A stretch of DNA of 64,000 nucleotides from NCBI GenBank assembly GCA_038206355.1, contig JBBRAY010000002.1, forward strand, positions 116,383 to 180,382, in the 5' to 3' direction. This DNA comes from JAPLDB01 sp038206355 (GTDB lineage Bacteria; Bacteroidota; Bacteroidia; AKYH767-A; 2013-40CM-41-45). Position 1 is the first letter of the stretch; each line of letters begins with the position of its first letter. Positions 37,701-44,210 of this stretch are shown piece by piece. A program made the translations under genes and the position numbers. The notes below the pieces were generated by a model. The model had not been told where the DNA came from, did not search any database, and saw nothing but the letters and a program-made list of their open reading frames with translations.

Positions 37701-37911
37701 GGCCATTGAATTTATTTAACCCGTCCTCTGTTCCAATCCAGATGTATCCATCAGCATCCTGGATGATGCAATTGATCCTGTTATCGGATAAGCCATTATC
37801 AATCGAGAGATGTTGAAACGAAGACGCGTTGCGCTGCGCAAATACATTTCCCGAAACAACAGGAAGAAAAAGAATCAAAAATTTAAGCAGGAAATGCTTT
37901 AACGGGAGCAT
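34759..37911 (-). CDS. Propeller-type sensor histidine kinase (Reg_prop, Y_Y_Y, LytS-like kinase)
   Basis: 1050 residues. A signal peptide (FLILFLPVVSGNVFAQ) is followed by about twelve two-component-propeller repeats (DADGYIWIGTEDGLNKFN, then DENGLMWIGTRQGLFLFD and so on), which form a periplasmic double propeller. A Y_Y_Y domain follows (FSFEMAALSFDHPEKNQFAYQLEGFD...NVPPGNYILHIIASNNDGLW). One membrane helix lies near 790 (LLIISLLGGIAYFIYF). The cytoplasmic part is a LytS/YehU-type kinase: phospho-acceptor QMNPHFIFNSLNSIQHFIS and ATP site PFVENAIIHGL...IEDNGIGR. It lacks the classic HisKA domain, normal for LytS types. The ligand is unknown; in other Bacteroidota such propellers often sense surface polysaccharides. 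Confidence 0.93.
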   Translation of the reverse strand: MLPLKHFLLKFLILFLPVVSGNVFAQRNASSFQHLSIDNGLSDNRINCIIQDADGYIWIGTEDGLNKFNGHSSKIFRHSEDSFSVCSNAITCAFKDKSSRLWFGGDGLMVCNPSEEKFICYRHGKYNSNGLTNNDITAITQDENGLMWIGTRQGLFLFDEATKKFTPFLHDTTGSTLEVYRRNRIIDMVPDLKGNIWMTTIDGLHQFSIIDHQFNTFLTDTIASARTGNHISALLFDPEGRLWLSIMNSGICFFDTAKKEFTFPPAIQNIFGVGSKNILKIAKAEDGRMWFATTYEGVRIVDTKDSSVVSYRHDIFDSKSLSDNQTTTLFEDQSGMMWVGTAGRGVDCISKRPDKFYSYTLQPGKPNSLCENDISSVCETSDGDLWIGSNKGLMLFSRKENEFKCFYHDDKNNNSLSHNVVYAVATDASGNLWMGTENGLNLFIPSTGKWKHYFNNEKDPNSLPGPGVFDVVVNSKNEIWLGTSGGIAMFNPVTEEFSCQYNNDKIGKLLRAFYPVYFEDSRKMKWVSTGRSGFYQLDSALNIIHWYRKPDGFDGSTVHQFAEDKMGNIIIAADDGLYWWDCKKSVLNKFKSGEQSLNTDIKTIAVADDRSLWAGTGMGLIQVILNSENEITGVINFSHADGLQSNIFNYKAAKRLKSGELFFGGNNGFNLFNPARIIFNKTPPVVQLSSFKVFDRTISLHNLNSGKDIELGHDMNFFSFEMAALSFDHPEKNQFAYQLEGFDKEMIYCGSNHTATYTNVPPGNYILHIIASNNDGLWNKEGAKVAINIQPPYWNTNWFRLLIISLLGGIAYFIYFRRIRKVKREEELKREITKQIAEARLTALRAQMNPHFIFNSLNSIQHFISESEKENALKYLSKFSKLIRLVLQGAGKNMITIADEEAMLGFYLELEALRFSNKFEYEILVDNGIVKDITEIPTMLLQPFVENAIIHGLLNKPDRGKLEVSIQKNNSGLMCIIEDNGIGRTAATAIKNKKLLRNESLGMKLTTERMQMLERISGKRVFIKVIDLNDEKGVSSGTRVEIEIATDEYA

Positions 37912-37929
37912 AGTTCAGATTAATGTGCC

Positions 37930-37937
37930 CAAAGTTA
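37930..37937 (-). promoter_or_regulatory. Candidate -7 promoter element for the two-component operon
   Basis: On the minus strand it reads TAACTTTG and ends 18 bases before the kinase ATG. No -33 TTTG is seen at 17-23 bases. Confidence 0.35.
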
Positions 37938-38084
37938 AGTATGCAATTGAAAAAGATACGATTCATACTAATCAATTGACGCGCGGGAGGATTGGGTTGA
38001 CAGGAGGGAACTAAATACAATATTTGGCAGCAACGCATTGAGTTAAACGCACGTAAAATTCTACATAGTACCTATAAATAAAAC

Positions 38085-38465
38085 TCAATTTGACCATGCT
38101 AAAATTGCTGAGAAAACAGTCAGGAGTATTGTAACAGGAGTAAACAACATTTTTTCTATTTTATTTTTTGAAAAAGCATTTCCAAACGTATTTAAACTAA
38201 ACATTCCGGTCATAAGCCATAACGCATAGGTGAGAATTTTTTCAGGGAAATCAATAGTCCAAAAACCAGCATTCATAAAAACAACCCCTATAAACAGCGC
38301 GTTTACCAGGATAGAAAAGATTTCAAACCGATACATTTCCTTATCTGATTTTAACCGGCCACCCCACACCAGATTGTATGGGATGATTTTCAGAACAATG
38401 ATGATATGCAAAAGGAGAAAAAGTGAGAGTAAAATTAACAGTCCGGATTGTGCTATGGCAATCAT
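38085..38465 (-). CDS. Small four-helix membrane protein at the end of the metal cassette
   Basis: 126 residues with four hydrophobic helices (about 5-27, 47-65, 74-92, 104-123) and short loops. It has no Cys or His cluster apart from H20 in the first helix, so direct metal binding is not obvious. No family is recognised with confidence. It is 118 bases downstream of the multicopper oxidase on the same strand, so it may belong to that operon or stand alone. Confidence 0.55.
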   Translation of the reverse strand: MIAIAQSGLLILLSLFLLLHIIIVLKIIPYNLVWGGRLKSDKEMYRFEIFSILVNALFIGVVFMNAGFWTIDFPEKILTYALWLMTGMFSLNTFGNAFSKNKIEKMLFTPVTILLTVFSAILAWSN

Positions 38466-38583
38466 ACTTTAGAGTTAGTTACTTAAACTATTAAAGGTCT
38501 TTTAATTTGAAACACCGGAATCAGCGACGTTCAATATTTTTTACAATTTAAATTTGACTCTCTACTATCAGTTCAAAAGGATA

Positions 38584-39912
38584 TTAATTGTGATGATGTT
38601 GATGAGTTGAAAATTCCTCCTCGTATGATTTGCTGCCGTCAATTACTTCAAAGTTTGCCATCATTCCGGCTGCATGGTGTTCAATGATGTGACAATGATA
38701 CATCCACATTCCCGGTCGGTTATCGGGCATCCATGCGATTTTTACTTTGCTGCGGGGAGTCAAGTTGATGGTGTCCTTCCACGCCATGTAATCCGGTGCT
38801 TTACCATTCTCCTCAATGACCTGAAAAAAATATCCGTGCAAATGGAAGGGATGATCCATCAGACTGGTATTTGCTACTTCCCATATTTGCAGCTCACCAA
38901 CCATGACCGGTTTGTCATCAACATGCATATCATTATTCACCAGAAAATTCATTCCGTCCTTCAGACTGGGGCCCACAGAAAGTTTCACTTTTCTGTTAAT
39001 TATTGCATCCTGTTTCGCCAATGGCTCGATCGTTCTCAGCCGCTCAGGAATATTCGCTATTGAATTTTTCTGTTCTTTAACTTTTACAGTTGCAAACGTC
39101 TGACGTTTTGGCCTGAGAAAAGTGCTTCTGTTATATTTCAACGATTCTATTGCAAAAGATTCTCCTTCGTTAAAAGGTCCTGCTGCAATATCAATCCTCT
39201 CTCCCGGAGTCATCAATACTTCAGTAACGGTTCTGGGATGTTCAAGAAGTCCGCCATCAGTACCGATAATTTTAAATTCCCTTCCGCCAAGATGAAGTAC
39301 AAAATATCTCGCACTGGAAGAGTTAATAAACCTCCATCTTTCAATTTGTCCGGCGTGAATTTCAATCACCGAATTTTCTTTGCCATTAATCAAAAGTGTA
39401 TTGCCTTCACGGCCATCATGCCTTTCAATAATACGTGGAGCAAACCATGTTGGCTTTGTAAATTGATACTCATGATTGAGTTTCATGTCATCAATCATCA
39501 AAACTTTTTCTCCGTCCACTACAGGATCTGCTTTATCTTCAACGATCAACGCCCCATACATTCCCCGTTCCATTTGAACCGTTTCATTTGCATGAGAATG
39601 ATACCAGAATGTTCCTGCATCAGGGACGACAAAACGGTATTCAAATTTTTCACCCGGTAATACCGGCTTTTGTACCGCACTTGTTCCGTCCATCGCAGCA
39701 GGAATGCGGAGTCCGTGCCAGTGAATCATCGTTGGTTCATTTAGATTATTGGTGAAGCGGACAACCAGCGTGTCACCGACTTCGGCTCTTAACACAGGCG
39801 CGGGCAGTTGCTTATTGAACCCCCGGGCCCGAATTGTTTTTCCGGGTGCAATGTCCCAGCTAAATTCACTTGCTTCAAGATTGTATTCTTTAATTTTAGT
39901 ATGTGGCTTCAT
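38584..39912 (-). CDS. Multicopper oxidase (cupredoxin type) without a visible signal peptide
   Basis: 442 residues. All four copper-binding blocks are present: IHWHGL (H64/H66), WYHSHAN (H105/H107), MDHPFHLHGYFF near 355, and WMYHCHIIEHHAAGMM near 405. The last block supplies the T1 Cys, His and axial Met and completes the trinuclear site. The family couples one-electron oxidation of a substrate (Cu(I), phenols, metals) to O2 reduction. Most homologues are exported, but this one starts directly at the first cupredoxin domain and no upstream in-frame ATG adds a signal. It is 46 bases after the barrel gene and 2 kb from a metallothionein-like gene, which favours a copper role. Confidence 0.9.
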   Translation of the reverse strand: MKPHTKIKEYNLEASEFSWDIAPGKTIRARGFNKQLPAPVLRAEVGDTLVVRFTNNLNEPTMIHWHGLRIPAAMDGTSAVQKPVLPGEKFEYRFVVPDAGTFWYHSHANETVQMERGMYGALIVEDKADPVVDGEKVLMIDDMKLNHEYQFTKPTWFAPRIIERHDGREGNTLLINGKENSVIEIHAGQIERWRFINSSSARYFVLHLGGREFKIIGTDGGLLEHPRTVTEVLMTPGERIDIAAGPFNEGESFAIESLKYNRSTFLRPKRQTFATVKVKEQKNSIANIPERLRTIEPLAKQDAIINRKVKLSVGPSLKDGMNFLVNNDMHVDDKPVMVGELQIWEVANTSLMDHPFHLHGYFFQVIEENGKAPDYMAWKDTINLTPRSKVKIAWMPDNRPGMWMYHCHIIEHHAAGMMANFEVIDGSKSYEEEFSTHQHHHN

Positions 39913-39958
39913 TTCAATACTTTTTTAATTATTAGAATTTTAAAGTGTCAGTGGAATA

Positions 39959-40573
39959 TTACTTCAGTCGAATCCCCACTCCTATTTCAATTGCGAAATT
40001 TGCCATGTTACCATCCAGCGACCATGTATCCAAAGTCTTAACCGGATATGGATATAATGGTATGTACATGCGATAACTGAAGAAGTATTTCTTCTGACCG
40101 ATTTTCAAATTGTACATCAGGCCGAAATCGGGGCTCAACGAACTGGCAGTCACCTTCACTTTTTCAAACTCAGGATTATCCAGCGTCTCTTTATAATCAT
40201 CATATTTAATACCCGCCATCAATGAAAAGGTGTGAGAGAAATGTGTTGAAGAAAGAGTGGTTCCAATTCCAAATTTCTGGTTTAGTGAATAATTGTAATT
40301 GGTTTTTACATAATTAAATTCACGCAGGAAAACATTATTATAGACGTAAGCGCTATGTGAAATTACGCTCAACCGTTTTTTGATATTCCATTGCACCAGG
40401 TTACTGATGATCAGATCCGACATTGGCATTGGGTTTATTCCGATTGCTGGTTCAATGGTTAACTTTCTTACAGGATAATCATTATCGTTTTTTTCAAAGG
40501 AATTCTGAAGTGCTGCTGAGGCCGTTAGATTAATTGACAGGAATAAGATAAATATATATTTTGAGGTTTTCAT
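39959..40573 (-). CDS. Predicted outer-membrane protein of the metal cassette
   Basis: 204 residues. A signal peptide (YIFILFLSINLTASA) is followed by alternating strands with aromatic girdles (LSVISHSAYVYNNVFL, FSHTFSLMAGIKY, KKYFFSYRMYIPLYPYP) and a final strand FAIEIGVGIRLK, typical of a small outer-membrane barrel. No specific family is recognised. It lies 50 bases after the esterase lipoprotein and 46 bases before the oxidase, so all three are probably cotranscribed. Confidence 0.6.
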   Translation of the reverse strand: MKTSKYIFILFLSINLTASAALQNSFEKNDNDYPVRKLTIEPAIGINPMPMSDLIISNLVQWNIKKRLSVISHSAYVYNNVFLREFNYVKTNYNYSLNQKFGIGTTLSSTHFSHTFSLMAGIKYDDYKETLDNPEFEKVKVTASSLSPDFGLMYNLKIGQKKYFFSYRMYIPLYPYPVKTLDTWSLDGNMANFAIEIGVGIRLK

Positions 40574-40623
40574 TTTGTTGTTGTTTTTATTGATTGATGA
40601 TATGATGTGAATGATGGAATTGA

Positions 40624-41400
40624 TTATCTGTTTTGAAAATAATAATCAAGACCTTCAATGATATTAGGTTTCTCTGAACCTCTGTGATCGAGGTGCGGTT
40701 CAATATGACTTTTTATTTTTATGCCGGGATAGTTGTTTTTCAACCGCTGATAAAAGGCCTGATAAGGAGCCTGCATCCTACCGGCATTTTCCAGTTCACC
40801 AATGCCCATAAAAACAAGCTGACTATTGCTTTTATTGATGCTGCGGTTATCTCCTTCCAGCCTTAACATGATTTCATTGTCGTACCAGATCGATGGACTT
40901 AAGATGATATAGTTACCAAATACACTGTTGTAATTTGTAAAAGCATATGCCGCGCACAACCCGCCAAAGGAATGACCGAGGATGGCTCTGCTTTCCCTTG
41001 TACTACTGACGCCAAATTCATTTTCCACTTTCGGGACCAGTTCATCTTTTATAAAGCGCATAAAGTTTTCTGCTCCTCCTCCACCTTCATTTGCCTTGGT
41101 TGGCGTGTAATCAAAAGCGCGGTCATTTCCGTAACCGATTGCAACTACCATTACATCGTCACCGGCTTTGCTGACTCTTTCAGCGACAAAATTGAAATTC
41201 TCTTCGCCATCAAGAACATAGATGGTTGCATATTTTTTAGATTCAGGGTTGAAGTTTTCGGGTAAGGCGACTTTTATGTTATAGTTCGCGCCATTTGAAG
41301 TTGACCGGATTGAAAACTCTTTCGTTAAGTTCGGACTGAACTCTTCTTTTTTACAAGAAGCAATGGAGAGAATAAGAAGGATAAAAAATAAATTTTTCAT
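40624..41400 (-). CDS. Esterase-family lipoprotein (enterochelin esterase/PF00756-like)
   Basis: 258 residues. A lipoprotein signal (FFILLILSIASCKK) has a lipobox ending IAS-C at residue 16, so the protein is anchored in a membrane. The alpha/beta-hydrolase fold shows YVLDGEENF, VVAIGYGNDRAFDYTPT (a typical PF00756 block) and the nucleophile elbow GHSFGGLCAAYA. The late His is probably in HLDHRGS. Members hydrolyse siderophore or acyl esters; here, next to metal genes, a metallophore or phenolic ester is possible but inferred. It is separated from the metallothionein-like gene by a terminator. Confidence 0.82.
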   Translation of the reverse strand: MKNLFFILLILSIASCKKEEFSPNLTKEFSIRSTSNGANYNIKVALPENFNPESKKYATIYVLDGEENFNFVAERVSKAGDDVMVVAIGYGNDRAFDYTPTKANEGGGGAENFMRFIKDELVPKVENEFGVSSTRESRAILGHSFGGLCAAYAFTNYNSVFGNYIILSPSIWYDNEIMLRLEGDNRSINKSNSQLVFMGIGELENAGRMQAPYQAFYQRLKNNYPGIKIKSHIEPHLDHRGSEKPNIIEGLDYYFQNR

Positions 41401-41430
41401 TTGTTTGTTTTGTTAGTTGTTGTTTACATT

Positions 41431-41466
41431 AAAAACCATCCCGTTCAAATATTAAGAACGGGATGG
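41431..41466 (-). terminator. Intrinsic terminator behind the metallothionein-like gene
   Basis: An 11-bp perfect stem (41436-41446 with 41456-41466, GAACGGGATGG and its complement) with a 9-base loop is followed on the minus strand by TTTTT. It begins 10 bases after the stop of the 55-residue peptide gene and would make that gene a separate short transcript. Confidence 0.8.
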
Positions 41467-41475
41467 CCTGATCAC

Positions 41476-41643
41476 TTAGCAGCCACAAGTGCCACATTTG
41501 CACGAAGTACCGCAAGTGCAATTACCGGATTTAGAAGTACCACAATTACATGTTTCGCAAATGCAGATTTCGCAAGTGCAATTGGCATTTCCATTGTTGG
41601 ATTTGCCGTCGGGAGCGTTTAGGCTCATTGCTGTTTTTTTCAT
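41476..41643 (-). CDS. Metallothionein-like cysteine-rich peptide (55 residues, 12 Cys)
   Basis: A short gene below the size usually tracked. The ATG is the complement of 41641-41643 and the stop is at 41476-41478. After a polar start (MKKTAMSLNAPDGKSNNGNA), residues 22-55 hold 12 cysteines in CxC and CxxC spacing: NCTCEICICETCNCG, then NCTCGTSCKCGTCGC. There is no aromatic residue and only small or polar spacers, as in metallothioneins, which chelate Cu(I), Zn or Cd through thiolates. It does not match a bacterial SmtA pattern that I recognise. It has its own candidate promoter and terminator and is 94 bases from a gene for a regulator with a CxxC metal motif. Cytosolic, as no signal peptide is visible. 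Confidence 0.8.
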   Translation of the reverse strand: MKKTAMSLNAPDGKSNNGNANCTCEICICETCNCGTSKSGNCTCGTSCKCGTCGC

Positions 41644-41670
41644 TTTATTTATTTATTAAAATTTATGAGG

Positions 41671-41697
41671 CAAAAGTATATCCGCCACCCTGCAGGG
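41671..41697 (-). promoter_or_regulatory. Candidate promoter and palindromic operator of the metallothionein-like gene
   Basis: On the minus strand TACTTTTG (41671-41678) matches the -7 consensus and ends 27 bases before the ATG. A 10-bp perfect palindrome, CCCTGCAGGG, at 41688-41697 lies directly upstream, where the spacer and -33 region would be. No TTTG -33 element is found, which fits a promoter needing an activator such as the adjacent AraC-type protein. Confidence 0.5.
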
Positions 41698-41737
41698 ATG
41701 TTACATTAACTTGGGTAAGCGTTATATAATTTTGGGA

Positions 41738-42313
41738 TTACACCTTATCGAGCGCTTTACGCTTGGCAATTCCCACTTCTTTAAAATAAGAAGGCGTGAG
41801 TCCGGTAATTTTCTTGAACTGGGCGGAAAGGTGGGCTGTGCTGCTATAGTCAAGTTCAAAAGCAATTTGTGAAAGGGTCAGTTGATCATAGATTAAAAGC
41901 TCTTTTGCCTTTTCAATCCGCTGTTCAATAAAAAAATTTTCAATCGTCCTTCCCTCCACTTCTGAAAAGAGGCTGCTCATGTGTGTATATTCGTAATGAA
42001 GCTTTTCAGAAAGATATCCGGAGAGATTTAATTTGATTTCCTTTTTATTAATTTCATTCCGCGCCTTCTTAATTACAATTGCTTTGATTTTTTCAATCAA
42101 GCCACTTGTGTGATTGTCAATTAATTCGAACCCCACATTTTTAAGTCTTTTCGTGAGTTCTTCCTTCTGATCATTAGTTAATTCATTAACCAGATGAATC
42201 TCACCAAACATGACTGAATGAAAAGGTATTCCTGCCTGCTTTAAAATATCTTCAACAGATAATACACAGCGATGGCATACCATATTTTTAACGAGGGCAA
42301 TGGGTGAGGTCAT
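41738..42313 (-). CDS. AraC-family regulator with an N-terminal HMA-like metal-binding domain
   Basis: 191 residues. The N-terminal about 65 residues (VKNMVCHRCVLSVEDILKQAGI...FGEIHLVNELT...LKNVGFELIDN) follow the beta-alpha-beta-beta-alpha-beta pattern of heavy-metal-associated domains, with a CxxC at C13/C16. The C-terminal half (about 95-185) is a double helix-turn-helix of the AraC type (IENFFIEQRIEKAKELL, LTLSQIAFELDYSSTAHLSAQFKKITGLTPSYFK). A metal-responsive activator is inferred. It is 94 bases upstream of the metallothionein-like gene, in the same direction. No HMA domain with a second ligand set is visible, so Cu(I) binding may occur across a dimer. Confidence 0.85.
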   Translation of the reverse strand: MTSPIALVKNMVCHRCVLSVEDILKQAGIPFHSVMFGEIHLVNELTNDQKEELTKRLKNVGFELIDNHTSGLIEKIKAIVIKKARNEINKKEIKLNLSGYLSEKLHYEYTHMSSLFSEVEGRTIENFFIEQRIEKAKELLIYDQLTLSQIAFELDYSSTAHLSAQFKKITGLTPSYFKEVGIAKRKALDKV

Positions 42314-42335
42314 ATCACATGAAGATATTATATGA

Positions 42336-42343
42336 CAAATATA
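42336..42343 (-). promoter_or_regulatory. Candidate -7 promoter element of the HMA-AraC gene
   Basis: On the minus strand TATATTTG matches TAnnTTTG and ends 22 bases before the ATG. A GCATT...AATGC inverted repeat lies just upstream. No -33 TTTG is found. Confidence 0.4.
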
Positions 42344-42459
42344 GCATTTCGCATAATGCAGACCGGGCTTTCAACTCTATTCTAATATGCACAACTTTCA
42401 GATTTAATATTCTCCAATGAGAAGAATTAATCTTTTTATCCCGCAAAACACAACGAAAT

Positions 42460-42846
42460 ATGGAACTGGAAACCAACATTGAAAATGGTGTACTTTATGC
42501 TTCATTCAAAGGTTTATTTACATTGGAGGAATCAAAAAAAAAATATTTGTGCGAATGATTGAAGAAGTGAAGATCCACCGTACGCTTAAAGTAATTATTG
42601 ACGGACGCCAGGTTATCGGTGAGGCGAAACCAATGGAGCGCTTTTATTAAAACGCAAGATGAGGTTCAGAAAATCATTCACGAACATTCGCATGAAAAAA
42701 TGTGTGGACGGTTCAGAACAGATCAATTGGCGAAACCCGTGCGCCTTCAATTTTCACTCTCTTCATTCGGGAGCCGTTTATCATCTGTACAGGTATTTCT
42801 TATTGCATTGCTGTTTGCATTTGGAACAACTTTAATAAAACAATAA
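42460..42846 (+). pseudogene. Frameshifted remnant of a small STAS-like/unknown protein gene
   Basis: Three consecutive frames together read like one protein. The first starts MELETNIENGVLYASFKGLFTLEESKK and breaks in a run of ten A. The second continues IFVRMIEEVKIHRTLKVIIDGRQVIG...PMERFY and stops. The third continues FIKTQDEVQKIIHEHSHEKMCGR. Blocks such as VIIDGR resemble STAS-like folds. At least two frameshifts disable it, unless one is a sequencing error in the A run. A third frame with a hydrophobic end stops at 42846. Confidence 0.65.
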
Positions 42847-43006
42847 TCCTATAAATTGATTTCCTCATTTTGCCACCGGCATCACAATTATTTATCTTTT
42901 CATAAAATAATTAATTCCAATTTCCGTTTACAAAAAAGACATCATCCCTGAACTAAATAAAGGCGCGCCACAATTACCTCTTCTTTCATTTCTAACAATT
43001 TAAAAC

Positions 43007-43014
43007 AAGGAGGT
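43007..43014 (+). promoter_or_regulatory. Unusually strong Shine-Dalgarno sequence (AAGGAGGT)
   Basis: A full AAGGAGGT stands 4 bases before the ATG at 43019. Most genes of this window have no recognisable SD, as is usual in Bacteroidota, so this one stands out and fixes the start. Confidence 0.6.
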
Positions 43015-43018
43015 ATTT

Positions 43019-43246
43019 ATGTCAACCAATCCCATTCGCAAGCCCAGCGCTGCTTCTGAATCATTCGTTACCGCACTCGCAATTTTATTCTTTGCTTCAC
43101 TGGCCATTCTATTTATGTGGCTGGACAACAGGAAGCATACTGAGAAACATCTCCAAAATGCAAATCTGCAGGCGAAGGAAAAGCATTTACCTGCGGAGGA
43201 AAATATTACGATGGCCATTCCTCCTCCATTGAATTTCTCTGAATAG
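43019..43246 (+). CDS. Small single-helix membrane protein
   Basis: 75 residues: a polar N-terminus, one membrane helix (about 16-35, FVTALAILFFASLAILFMWL), and a hydrophilic, His/Lys-rich tail (DNRKHTEKHLQNANLQAKEKHLP). Not recognised. The perfect SD sequence supports expression. It stands between a pseudogene and an unknown cytoplasmic protein. Confidence 0.55.
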   Translation: MSTNPIRKPSAASESFVTALAILFFASLAILFMWLDNRKHTEKHLQNANLQAKEKHLPAEENITMAIPPPLNFSE

Positions 43247-43387
43247 CAGGTAAAAGAAATTCTATTTTATTGGTTTCACATGAATAATTTGTAAGATAGT
43301 TTTGCGACTGTATTTAAAATCTGCTGATGCAAATAAGTACAAAGATTTTAATGCAACAATCAGTCAAACAATTAAAAACTAAAAACT

Positions 43388-44191
43388 ATGCAAACCAAAG
43401 ATGAACTAAACGCCGAAAACCTCCTCCTCAAATTAAAACTTGAAATGGAGCATGGGATGATCATGAGTGACACTTCAAAACTCGACCCTGAAACCGAAAA
43501 CCAATGGTTATCCAATATCCATGAATTCGAAAAACAATTTGAAGCCGCAAAGCAAATAAAAGTATATGACCTTATCGGGCGCCCTGACTTTAAACCATAC
43601 AATGAGTTAACCGAAAAAGAAACAGATCATGAGTTAACCCGGCTACTGAATATATTGCAGGAAAGTCAAATCAGCCTGAGTTGCATCTGCGAATATGAAA
43701 ATGAAACCATATACCGGTTTCTTACAGAGGAATTTTTCGATCACGAAGTAGACAATATCATGATTGAGGGAATGATTCATCATTTTATTTATGAAGAATT
43801 TCATCCCAATCATGACTACGATTTAAGGAGGTCTGTAACGGAATTTATCGATAATGTTTTGCAGAAAAAATGGAATCCTGAATTTGACCATTATGGATTT
43901 GCAACATCCGTTACATTTCGCGGGAAAGAATATGATCGCCTTTCAATTTCAAAAATCATTCAGACTTTTCAGGAGACCTTTCACCCAATAAATATGAATG
44001 TACAATCTATCGAACACGTAGAGATTGATCTTGAAAATCAGTTTGCTTCAGTTCGTCTGCAACTGAGCTATTCATCACAAGCTGATAAAGGAAAAGTGCT
44101 CACCTATACCGGCAATTCATTTATTAGTTTTAAAATGGAATACGACTATTGGAATATCAGTCACTTTCAGTTGCCGGGGTTTGGGGATTAA
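43388..44191 (+). CDS. Hypothetical protein with an NTF2/SnoaL-like C-terminal half
   Basis: 267 residues, acidic, no signal or membrane helix. The N-terminal 90 residues are helical. Residues about 95-160 contain FLTEEFFDHEVDNI...GMIHHFIYEEFHPNHDYDLRR. The C-terminal segment (FQETFHPINMNVQSIEHVEIDLENQFASVRLQLSYSS...WNISHFQLPGF) has the helix-then-strands pattern of NTF2-like folds. No active residue can be named. A TAGTTTTG at 43297-43304 may be its -7 element. The next gene starts 20 bases after its stop. Confidence 0.55.
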   Translation: MQTKDELNAENLLLKLKLEMEHGMIMSDTSKLDPETENQWLSNIHEFEKQFEAAKQIKVYDLIGRPDFKPYNELTEKETDHELTRLLNILQESQISLSCICEYENETIYRFLTEEFFDHEVDNIMIEGMIHHFIYEEFHPNHDYDLRRSVTEFIDNVLQKKWNPEFDHYGFATSVTFRGKEYDRLSISKIIQTFQETFHPINMNVQSIEHVEIDLENQFASVRLQLSYSSQADKGKVLTYTGNSFISFKMEYDYWNISHFQLPGFGD

Positions 44192-44210
44192 TTAGTGCCG
44201 TCCGACCGGT

